DNA of 19,159 bases, taken from Azonexaceae bacterium (GTDB lineage Bacteria > Pseudomonadota > Gammaproteobacteria > Burkholderiales > Rhodocyclaceae). Below are positions 6,944 to 13,345 of this stretch, in pieces (position 1 is the stretch's first letter; each line of letters begins with the position of its first letter). The stretch is taken from assembly GCA_009469685.1 (NCBI GenBank), contig SSTA01000186.1, positions 1 through 19,159 of the forward strand, given 5' to 3'. A program made the translations under genes and the position numbers. The notes beneath the pieces are model-generated. The model saw only the letters and a program-made list of their open reading frames with translations, did not search any database and was not told the DNA's origin.

Positions 6944-9231
6944 GCCGTGTGCTCCTTGACCGGTGTCGGGACGCTGGAAAGTTCCAGTTCGGTGTCGACG
7001 TTGCGGGCCTGGGCCTGGTAGAGGCGGTAGTAATGGCCCTCCTGGGCCATCAACGCGTCGTGGCTGCCGACTTCGACGATCTGGCCGCGGTCCATGGCCA
7101 CCAGGCGATCCGCCTTGCGCAGCGTCGACAGGCGGTGGGCGATGGCGATGGTGGTACGGCCGCGCACGAGGTTGTCCAGGGCCTTCTGGATTTCTTTCTC
7201 GGTTTCGGTATCGACGGACGAGGTGGCCTCGTCGAGGATGAGGATCTTGGGGTCGATGAGCAGGGCTCGGGCGATGGAAATGCGCTGGCGCTCGCCGCCG
7301 GAGAGGCCCTGGCCGCGCTCGCCGACCAGCGAGTCGTAACCGTGGGGCAGGCGCAGGATGAACTCGTGGGCGTGGGCGGCGCGGGCGGCGGCGATGATCT
7401 CGTCCCGGCTGGCGTCCGGCTTGCCATAGGCGATGTTCTCGGCGATGGTGCCGAAGAAGAGGAAGGGCTCTTGCAATACCAGGCCGATATTGCGGCGGAA
7501 CTCGGCCACCGGCACCGAGCGCACATCGACGCCGTCAATCAGCACGGCGCCTTCGGTGACGTCATAGAAGCGGCAGATCAGATTCACCAGGGTACTTTTG
7601 CCTGAACCTGAGTGGCCCACCAGACCGATCATTTCGCCGGGATGGATGGTCAGGCTGACGTCCCGGGTGACGGCGCGGGTGCCGTAGCGGAAGCCGCAGC
7701 TCCGCAATTCGATCTCGCCTCGCACGGACTTGAGATGTACCGGGTGGGTCGGCTCCGGCACGCTGGAGACGTGGTCGAGGATGTCGAAGATGCGCTTGGC
7801 GCCGGCCGCCGCCTTTTGCGTCACCGAAACGATGCGGCTCATGGAATCGAGCCGGGTGTAGAAACGGCTGATGTAGGCGAGGAAGGCGGTCAGGACGCCG
7901 ACGGTGATCTCCCCCTTGCTGATCTGCCAGATGCCGAAGCCCCACACCACCAGCAGGCCGATTTCGGTGAGGAGCGTCACGGTGGGGCCGAACAGGGACC
8001 AGGTCTTGTTGATGCGGTCGTTCAGCGCCAGGTTGTGATAATTGGCCTCGCGGAAGCGGGCCGCCTCGCGCTTTTCCTGGGCAAAGGCCTTGACCACGCG
8101 GATGCCGGGGATGACGTCGGCCAGCACGTTGGTCACCTCGGCCCAGATGCGGTCCACCTTCTCGAAGCCGGTGCGCAGGCGATCCCGCACCAGATGGATC
8201 ATCCAGGCGATGAGGGGCAGGGGGAGAAGGGTGACCAGGGCCAGCCAGGGGTGGATGGAAAACAGGATGATCGCGGTGAGGGCGATCATCAGCACGTCGG
8301 TCGCAAAATCGAGGAGGTGCAGGGAGAGGAAGACGTTGATGCGATCCGTCTCCGAGCCGATGCGGGCCATCAGGTCGCCGGTGCGTTTTCCCCCGAAGTA
8401 TTCGAGGGACAGTTGCAGCAAGTGCTCGAAGGTCGTGGTTCTGAGGTCGCGACCGATGCGCTCGGAGACCAGGGCCAGGATGTAGGTGCGCGCCCAGCCC
8501 AGGCTCCAGGCGACCAGGGCGGCGCCCAGCAGGCCGCCGAGGTACATCGTGACCAGGCCGACGTCGATGGGCTTGCCGTTCTGAAAGGGAATCAGCACGT
8601 TGTCCATCAAGGGCATAGTCAGGTAGGGCGGCACCAGGGTGGCGGCGGTGGACGCCAAGGTGAGCAGGAATCCGGCCAGGAGTTGCCCCCGGTAGGGTTG
8701 GGCGAAGCGCCACAGGCGAAAAAGTGTCCAGGTGGAGGGCGGGGTCGAGGTTTCCCGGGTGCAGATCGGACATTCTTCGACACCGGGTTCCAGGGGGGCC
8801 TTGCACTTGGGGCAGACGAATTCATCCGGCTGGGCGACGGGGCGGCCGGTCAGCCGGCTTGCCCGGCGTTCTTCGAACTCCCGCTGCAGCTTGAGAGCCG
8901 CGACGTTGTGGGCCAGGGTATACCGCCAGCAGCCCAGCCTCCCCGCTTGGTCAGCCAATTCCAGAGTGCCGACCCCGGCGTGGTCGTGGTGCGCCAAGTT
9001 GAGCTCCGCGCTGAAGTCCCAGGCCTGCCAGTCGTCATTTTCCGGGTCGCAGGCCAGCAGGCGGGCGTCGGTGACCACGAGGAGGCCTGGACGGAAGCGC
9101 AGGCGGAGGTCGAGGTCGATCTCCAACCAGGCACACAGGGTTTCACCGGCTGCCAGCCGAGCGGTGACGGCGTCGCGCCAGGCGGGGGGCAGGGGATCGG
9201 TGGGAGCGTCGGGGGTGCGACCGTCGGTCAT
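6940..9231 (-). CDS. Cyanophycin-associated ABC exporter-type protein with N-terminal domain and zinc ribbon
   Basis: This 763-aa half-transporter has an unusual front end. Residues 1-135 form a soluble domain with strands such as LRLRFRPGLLVVTDARLLAC, reminiscent of a PH-like fold (inference). Two CxxC knuckles follow (Cys140/143 and Cys154/157), forming a zinc ribbon. Next comes a type-I exporter membrane domain (about 175-475) and a nucleotide-binding domain: Walker A GHSGSGKST (539-547), Q-loop Gln587, signature LSGGERQ (643-649), Walker B ILILDE (663-668) and H-loop His699. All ATPase motifs look intact, so it should hydrolyse ATP as a homodimer in the inner membrane. The ATG at 9231 is preceded by nine A residues rather than a clear Shine-Dalgarno sequence; an upstream extension to 9381 is low-complexity and unlikely. 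It heads the cyanophycin gene block. The substrate is unknown. Confidence 0.9.
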   Translation of the reverse strand: MTDGRTPDAPTDPLPPAWRDAVTARLAAGETLCAWLEIDLDLRLRFRPGLLVVTDARLLACDPENDDWQAWDFSAELNLAHHDHAGVGTLELADQAGRLGCWRYTLAHNVAALKLQREFEERRASRLTGRPVAQPDEFVCPKCKAPLEPGVEECPICTRETSTPPSTWTLFRLWRFAQPYRGQLLAGFLLTLASTAATLVPPYLTMPLMDNVLIPFQNGKPIDVGLVTMYLGGLLGAALVAWSLGWARTYILALVSERIGRDLRTTTFEHLLQLSLEYFGGKRTGDLMARIGSETDRINVFLSLHLLDFATDVLMIALTAIILFSIHPWLALVTLLPLPLIAWMIHLVRDRLRTGFEKVDRIWAEVTNVLADVIPGIRVVKAFAQEKREAARFREANYHNLALNDRINKTWSLFGPTVTLLTEIGLLVVWGFGIWQISKGEITVGVLTAFLAYISRFYTRLDSMSRIVSVTQKAAAGAKRIFDILDHVSSVPEPTHPVHLKSVRGEIELRSCGFRYGTRAVTRDVSLTIHPGEMIGLVGHSGSGKSTLVNLICRFYDVTEGAVLIDGVDVRSVPVAEFRRNIGLVLQEPFLFFGTIAENIAYGKPDASRDEIIAAARAAHAHEFILRLPHGYDSLVGERGQGLSGGERQRISIARALLIDPKILILDEATSSVDTETEKEIQKALDNLVRGRTTIAIAHRLSTLRKADRLVAMDRGQIVEVGSHDALMAQEGHYYRLYQAQARNVDTELELSSVPTPVKEHTA

Positions 9232-9274
9232 GGTTTTTTTTTGGCACCCAGGGCGCCGGCGTGGGGAGGGCTGA

Positions 9275-9280
9275 AGTATA
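9275..9280 (-). promoter_or_regulatory. Candidate -10 element for the ABC/DUF1854/cphA'/cphA block
   Basis: On the minus strand this reads TATACT, five of six matches to the sigma-70 -10 consensus. It would start transcription about 37 nt upstream of the ABC ATG. No good -35 hexamer lies 16-18 nt upstream; the nearest is a TTGTCC about 22 nt away, which is too far. If real, it may need an activator. Confidence 0.35.
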
Positions 9281-9434
9281 CCGGAGGCCGGTGGTGCACC
9301 TCGGACAACGCCCGGAGTGCCCAAATGGCTGACAGGCCAGGGACCCACGCCTGACCGCAGCAGGGGCGCGGGGCAGCGCAAGAGGGTGACAGCCTCCTGG
9401 GTTCACTGCAAAAGCACCGCAGGAAAAAGGATCC

Positions 9435-9450
9435 GCGCGATTTTTCGCGC
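9435..9450. repeat. Perfect short stem-loop in the divergent region
   Basis: GCGCGA, a TTTT loop, then TCGCGC form a perfect 6-bp inverted repeat. There is no T-run after the stem in either direction, so it does not look like an intrinsic terminator. It lies between the two divergent promoters and could be a structured leader element or a protein site; the role is unknown. Confidence 0.4.
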
Positions 9451-9553
9451 CGGCTAGGGGCACGGGCTGTGGCTCGCGCACGCCGGAATCAAATTTTCGA
9501 CAGGGGATGGGTTTGATATTCGGCGACGAAAAGGGCCTGCGTTCGTTTTTCGA

Positions 9554-9567
9554 TTGACCCGGGTCAA
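9554..9567 (+). promoter_or_regulatory. FNR/Dnr-type operator upstream of nirJ
   Basis: TTGACCCGGGTCAA is a perfect 14-bp palindrome fitting the FNR/ANR/Dnr recognition pattern TTGAY-N4-RTCAA. Its centre (9560.5) is correctly placed for a class II activated promoter: a start point 41.5 nt downstream falls at about 9602, with TTGAAT at 9590-9595 as the -10. This leaves a leader of about 20 nt to the nirJ ATG at 9623. Members of this regulator family switch on denitrification genes at low oxygen and/or with nitric oxide. Sequence alone cannot tell FNR from Dnr. Confidence 0.8.
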
Positions 9568-9589
9568 GGCTATTCTTGCAGCTCTGCCG

Positions 9590-9595
9590 TTGAAT
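9590..9595 (+). promoter_or_regulatory. Candidate -10 element of the nirJ promoter
   Basis: TTGAAT matches the TATAAT consensus at four of six positions, including the final AAT. It was picked because it sits where a class II FNR/Dnr-activated promoter needs it relative to the palindrome at 9554-9567. There is no separate -35, as expected when the activator site overlaps that position. Confidence 0.5.
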
Positions 9596-9622
9596 AGCGG
9601 CGTTTCCCAGGCGAGTTCCCCT

Positions 9623-10762
9623 ATGTTCCGCATTTCCCAATACATGGCCGAAGTGGCTGACCCCACCCCCCTCGGCCCCAAGCGCAACCCGCCGGGGCCG
9701 GTGGTGATCTGGAACTTGATTCGCCGCTGCAACCTCACGTGCAAGCACTGCTATTCCATCTCCGCCGACACCAACTTTCCCGGAGAACTGTCCACCGATC
9801 AGGTCTATACGGTCATGGACGACCTCAAGGGGTTCAGGGTGCCTGTGCTCATCCTTTCCGGAGGCGAGCCCCTCCTGCGGCCGGACATTTTTGAAGTCGC
9901 CAAGCGGGCCAAGGCAATGGGCTTCTATGTGGGTCTGTCCTCCAACGGCACCCTGATCACCGAAGAGAACATCGCTAAGATCGCCGAGTGCGACTTCAAT
10001 TACGTGGGGGTTTCCCTGGACGGCCTGGGGGCCACCCACGACAAGTTCCGCCGCCTGGAAGGGGCGTTCGAAGCTTCCCTGAAGGGTATCCGTCTTTGCC
10101 GCGACCTCGGGCTCAAGATCGGCGTGCGCTTCACGATGACCCAGGACAACGCCCACGACCTGCCGGGCTTGCTGAAGCTCGTGGAGGAGGAACGCATCGA
10201 CCGCTTCTACTTCTCCCACCTCAACTACGCCGGCCGCGGCAACAAGAACCGCAAGGATGACGCCCGGCACCAGCTCACCCGCTGGGCCATGGATCTCCTT
10301 TTCGAGACCTGCTGGGACTACCACCAGCGGGGACTGGAGAAGGAATTCACCACCGGCAACAACGACGCCGACGGCGTCTACTTCCTGCACTGGGTGCGCC
10401 GTCGCTTCCCGGAAAAAGCTGCCCATGTCGAAGCCAAGCTGCGCCAGTGGGGCGGCAATTCGTCGGGTATCAACGTGGCCAATATCGACAATCTGGGCAA
10501 CGTGCACCCGGACACCATGTGGTGGCATTACACCTTGGGCAACGTCAAGGAGCGGCCCTTTTCGCAAATCTGGCCCGATACCGCCGACCCCCTCATGGCG
10601 GGCCTCAAGCAGTATCCGCGGGCGGTCAAGGGACGCTGCGGAACCTGTGCCTACCTGCCGATCTGCAATGGCAACACCCGGGTTCGGGCGCAGCAGATGA
10701 CCGGCGACCCCTGGGCGGAAGACCCGGGCTGCTACCTGGACGATGGGGAGATCGCCGCATGA
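9623..10762 (+). CDS. nirJ: Heme d1 biosynthesis radical SAM protein NirJ
   Basis: NirJ is a cytoplasmic radical SAM enzyme that removes propionate side chains from a siroheme-derived precursor on the way to heme d1, the cofactor of cytochrome cd1 nitrite reductase NirS. The 379-aa protein carries the radical SAM cysteine motif CNLTCKHC (Cys36, Cys40, Cys43), the SAM-binding SGGEP (79-83), and a C-terminal cysteine cluster (Cys339, Cys342, Cys348, Cys370) that would hold a second iron-sulfur cluster. The opening MFRISQYM and the PPGPVVIWNLIRRC segment are characteristic of NirJ. The ATG at 9623 is chosen for this match and for AGGCGAG 7 nt upstream; an in-frame TTG at 9554 lies inside the FNR/Dnr box. 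Its stop overlaps the nirN start (ATGA), so the two genes are coupled. Confidence 0.95.
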   Translation: MFRISQYMAEVADPTPLGPKRNPPGPVVIWNLIRRCNLTCKHCYSISADTNFPGELSTDQVYTVMDDLKGFRVPVLILSGGEPLLRPDIFEVAKRAKAMGFYVGLSSNGTLITEENIAKIAECDFNYVGVSLDGLGATHDKFRRLEGAFEASLKGIRLCRDLGLKIGVRFTMTQDNAHDLPGLLKLVEEERIDRFYFSHLNYAGRGNKNRKDDARHQLTRWAMDLLFETCWDYHQRGLEKEFTTGNNDADGVYFLHWVRRRFPEKAAHVEAKLRQWGGNSSGINVANIDNLGNVHPDTMWWHYTLGNVKERPFSQIWPDTADPLMAGLKQYPRAVKGRCGTCAYLPICNGNTRVRAQQMTGDPWAEDPGCYLDDGEIAA

Positions 10763-12336
10763 TCGACGGGAGGTTCTTCGCAGTCGCCGGTCTTGCCGCC
10801 TCCTTGCTGGTGGCCCTGGCCAATCTGGCCCAAGCGGCCGACGCCCCGGCCAATTTCAAGCAGCACTGCGCAGCTTGCCACGGCGCTGACCGCCTGGGCG
10901 GCATCGGCCCCGCACTGCTACCGGAGAACCTTGCGCGCCTGCGCAAGGCCGAAGCCGAGAAGGTCCTGCGCGAAGGCCGTGCCGCGACCCAGATGCCGGC
11001 CTTCGGCCAGCTGTTGGCGGCCGACGAGATCAAGGCTCTGGTGGAGTACGCCTACACTCCCATCAAGCCCGTGCCTGCCTGGGGTGAGGCCGAGATCAGA
11101 GCGTCCCGCGCCGTCTATCACGCCCCCGGCAGTCTGCCGGACACCCCCGCTTTTGCCGCCGATCCGCTCAACCTCTTCGTCGTGGTGGAGTCCGGCGATC
11201 ATCACGTTTCTGTCCTGGACGGGGACAAACTGGAGCCTATCCATCGCTTCCAATCGCGTTTCGCCCTCCATGGCGGCCCCAAATTCACCCCGGACGGGCG
11301 CTACGTCTTCTTCGCCTCCCGCGACGGCTGGATCACCAAGTTCGACCTGTGGAACCTCAAGGTGGTGGCCGAGGTGCGGGCCGGAATCAACACGCGCAAT
11401 GCGGCGGTTTCCGGAGACGGCAAGTGGGTCGCAGTGGCCAACTACCTGCCCCACAGCCTGGTCATTCTCGACGCCGACCTGAACCTGAAAAAGATTCTCC
11501 CGGTCAGGGACAAGGACGGCAAGGCCAGCTCCCGCGTCTCGGCCGTCTACGACGCCTCGCCGCGGCGGAGCTTCGTGGCGGCCCTGAAGGACGTCAAGGA
11601 AGTGTGGGAGGTCTCCTACGATCCCAAGGCGCCGGACGTTCCCATCGGCGTCATCCACGACTTCAAATACAAGGAGGGCGCCTTTGTCGAGGGCTTCCTC
11701 AACCCGCAGCGGACTTTCCTCGACGATTACCTCGATGATTTCTATTTCACCCAGGGCTACGACGAACTGATGGGCGCCTCGCGCAACGACGCCAAGGCCG
11801 CCGTCACCGGTCAGGTGGTCAACCTGGATGCGCGGAAGAAGATCGCCGATCTTGAGTTGCCCGGCATGCCCCACCTGGGTTCCGGCATCAGCTGGCAGTG
11901 GCAGGGCAAGACCGTGATGGCCACGCCCAACCTCAACGAGGGGGTCATCAGCATCATCGACATGGCCACCTGGAAGACCGTGAAGCAAATCAAGACCCGG
12001 GGCCCCGGCTTCTTCATGCGCAGCCACGAAAACAGCCGCTACGCCTGGACCGACTCGATGATGAGCAAGGAATTCAAGGACACCATGCAGATCATCGACA
12101 AGGAGACGCTGGAGATCGTCGCCGAATTGAAACCCGAACCGGGCAAGACCTTCGCCCACGTCGAATTCACCAAGGACGGCCGCTATGTGCTCGCCAGCCT
12201 GTGGGAGGACGACGGCGCCCTGATCATCTACGACGCCGCGACCCTGAAGGAAGTGAAACGCCTGCCGATGCGCAAACCCGTGGGCAAGTACAACGTCTGG
12301 AACAAGATCACCAAGTCGGAGGGGACCAGCCACTGA
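10759..12336 (+). CDS. nirN: Cytochrome NirN, dihydro-heme d1 dehydrogenase
   Basis: NirN is a periplasmic c-type cytochrome related to NirS that catalyses the last step of heme d1 formation, oxidising dihydro-heme d1 to create the acrylate side chain. The 525-aa protein begins with a signal peptide (about 1-26, ending AQA) and then a cytochrome c domain with CAACH (37-41) and probable axial Met79 (TQMP). An eight-bladed d1-type propeller follows, including FTPDGRYVFFASRDGWITKFD, MPHLGSGISWQW and the C-terminal KPVGKYNVWNKITKSEGTSH. The heme c domain and this C-terminus separate it from NirF, which usually lacks heme c. The length fits NirN and is shorter than NirS. It overlaps nirJ by 4 nt at its start, and its stop overlaps the next ATG by 1 nt. 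Confidence 0.9.
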   Translation: MIDGRFFAVAGLAASLLVALANLAQAADAPANFKQHCAACHGADRLGGIGPALLPENLARLRKAEAEKVLREGRAATQMPAFGQLLAADEIKALVEYAYTPIKPVPAWGEAEIRASRAVYHAPGSLPDTPAFAADPLNLFVVVESGDHHVSVLDGDKLEPIHRFQSRFALHGGPKFTPDGRYVFFASRDGWITKFDLWNLKVVAEVRAGINTRNAAVSGDGKWVAVANYLPHSLVILDADLNLKKILPVRDKDGKASSRVSAVYDASPRRSFVAALKDVKEVWEVSYDPKAPDVPIGVIHDFKYKEGAFVEGFLNPQRTFLDDYLDDFYFTQGYDELMGASRNDAKAAVTGQVVNLDARKKIADLELPGMPHLGSGISWQWQGKTVMATPNLNEGVISIIDMATWKTVKQIKTRGPGFFMRSHENSRYAWTDSMMSKEFKDTMQIIDKETLEIVAELKPEPGKTFAHVEFTKDGRYVLASLWEDDGALIIYDAATLKEVKRLPMRKPVGKYNVWNKITKSEGTSH

Positions 12337-12686
12337 TGCTGGCCGAACCCGCCGGTGCCTCCGTTTTCCTGGGCCCCCTCGCCCAGGAACTGTTGAGCGC
12401 CGTCTGCCCGGATGCGGTGCGCTATGAAATCGCGACCCTTCTGGCCGATTCGTGTTCGATCGGCCTGCTCGACCGGGAACGTCCGGCGGGATGGGAGGAC
12501 TTCGTCGATCGCGTCCAACTGGCGGCGCTCCGAGGCTCCGGGTGGAACGTGGACACAATACGGCAGTCCGTTGCCCTGGCCAACCTGGACTGGCGAGACT
12601 TGCTCGTACAAGCGGATTTCGCTGCGGACCTCTCTGCCCATCGGCATTGGCAGGTCAGCGCGCTGCGCAGCGGCAGTATCGTCTGA
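12336..12686 (+). CDS. Uncharacterised 116-aa protein coupled to nirN
   Basis: I do not recognise this family. The ATG shares one base with the nirN stop (TGATG) and has a strong GGAGG ribosome-binding site inside the nirN 3' end, about 13 nt upstream, so it is very likely translated with nirN. The product is soluble, has no signal peptide, and is predicted mostly helical: VRYEIATLLADSCSIGLLD, then WEDFVDRVQLAALRGSGWNV, then DTIRQSVALANLDWRDLLVQ. It is acidic to neutral, with Trp residues spaced through the second half. A cytoplasmic accessory role in heme d1 synthesis or its regulation is a guess from position only. There are no Cys or His motifs suggesting metal binding. Confidence 0.7.
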   Translation: MLAEPAGASVFLGPLAQELLSAVCPDAVRYEIATLLADSCSIGLLDRERPAGWEDFVDRVQLAALRGSGWNVDTIRQSVALANLDWRDLLVQADFAADLSAHRHWQVSALRSGSIV

Positions 12687-13112
12687 AAGTCCGGAGCGGG
12701 GGGCTCGACCCGTGCCGAATGATGGTGGAATGGTCCGTGTGGGTACGCTAGCTAGACGAAGCGCAGCGGTCCTGCCTCGCCGTGCCGAAGAGTCGGCGCA
12801 TCGAGTGGATACGGCGAGTAGGCCCAACAACGCCAGGATCATTTTGTTCGTGTTTCTTGGAGCGACAGTTTTGGCGTTTGGTGACAGCCGGATGCCAGGA
12901 TTGGCGCTACTACCGTCACGACTTGCTCGACGGCCATCCCGGATTGCCTCGGGGCATGGCGCGGATTCCGTGACCCGGCGAAGGTCGGTGCAGCGTCGCC
13001 CAGACGGCGACATGGTCCACGCCGCAGCGGCACGAGTCTTGCTGAAACTCCATTGCCGCATCCCGGCGTAGTTGTCGGGACGACGGTATTCACAAGCAAA
13101 GGGAGACTCGTC
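12687..13112. other. 426-nt gap without a convincing gene
   Basis: Several overlapping frames are open here on both strands, but none has a good start site or a recognisable family, and the translations are Arg/Ser/Pro-rich as expected for shadow frames in GC-rich DNA. The stretch around 12835-12900 is locally richer in T. The right end provides the leader and GGGAGA ribosome-binding site for the DUF3149 gene. No tRNA, terminator hairpin with T-run or repeat was seen. It could be a decayed gene. Confidence 0.5.
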
Positions 13113-13274
13113 ATGGCCTGGCAATTGCTCTTCACTTCCGACATCGGACTGCTCAGCCTGTTCACCATCGCCTTCATCCTGGTGATGGGCGCCTACATCG
13201 GCCGCTACGCGGTCAAGCACATGCGGGAGGACGCGGGGGCCGTCAACGCCCGCCGCGCAAGCGGCACCCAGTAG
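13113..13274 (+). CDS. DUF3149 small membrane protein
   Basis: This 53-aa protein has one hydrophobic helix (about residues 10-31, DIGLLSLFTIAFILVMGAYIGR) flanked by WQLLFTSD at the front and a basic VKHMRED after it. This is the shape and sequence of the DUF3149 family, single-pass inner-membrane proteins common in betaproteobacteria and of unknown function. The ATG at 13113 has GGGAGA about 6 nt upstream. It stands alone, facing the convergent 789-aa gene across a 71-nt gap. The family call is from remembered pattern (LFTTDxGLLSL...VKHMRED) and is reasonably firm. Confidence 0.8.
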   Translation: MAWQLLFTSDIGLLSLFTIAFILVMGAYIGRYAVKHMREDAGAVNARRASGTQ

Positions 13275-13345
13275 TTTCGGTCGCCGCCCGGGCAGTGGCC
13301 GCACCCGGTTCATGCCGCTGAACCCGAGCCATGGATGGAAAGGGC

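Larger units (their letters stand above)
9232..9622. other. Divergent control region between the ABC gene and nirJ
   Basis: No gene is visible in these 391 nt. Going left to right, the region holds a T9 run (9234-9242) directly upstream of the ABC start, a minus-strand TATACT hexamer, a perfect GCGCGA-TTTT-TCGCGC stem-loop at 9435-9450, an AT-richer patch, and an FNR/Dnr palindrome with a spaced -10 facing nirJ. Open frames that cross it (one of them starting at a TTG inside the palindrome) are not credible coding sequence. Confidence 0.7.

Noticed and set aside
7612..9354. Long plus-strand open frame (580 codons) opposite the ABC gene
   Set aside because: The minus-strand frame carries all ABC motifs; the plus-strand translation is low-complexity Gly/Gln/Asp-rich shadow.
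9143..10567. Minus-strand open frame (474 codons) spanning the divergent region and antisense to nirJ
   Set aside because: It crosses the FNR/Dnr promoter and the ABC start and lies opposite nirJ; no motif supports it.
10759..12336. Alternative identification as NirF or NirS
   Set aside because: A signal peptide plus CAACH heme c domain argues against NirF; the 525-aa length and the KYNVWNK...EGTSH end fit NirN better than NirS.
10918..12558. Long minus-strand open frame (546 codons) opposite nirN
   Set aside because: nirN is unambiguous on the plus strand; the antisense frame has no family resemblance and biased composition.
13307..13324. Inverted repeat GGTTCA/TGAACC between the convergent DUF3149 and 789-aa genes
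   Set aside because: A 6-bp stem with no T-run on either side; position suits a bidirectional terminator but the structure is too weak to claim.
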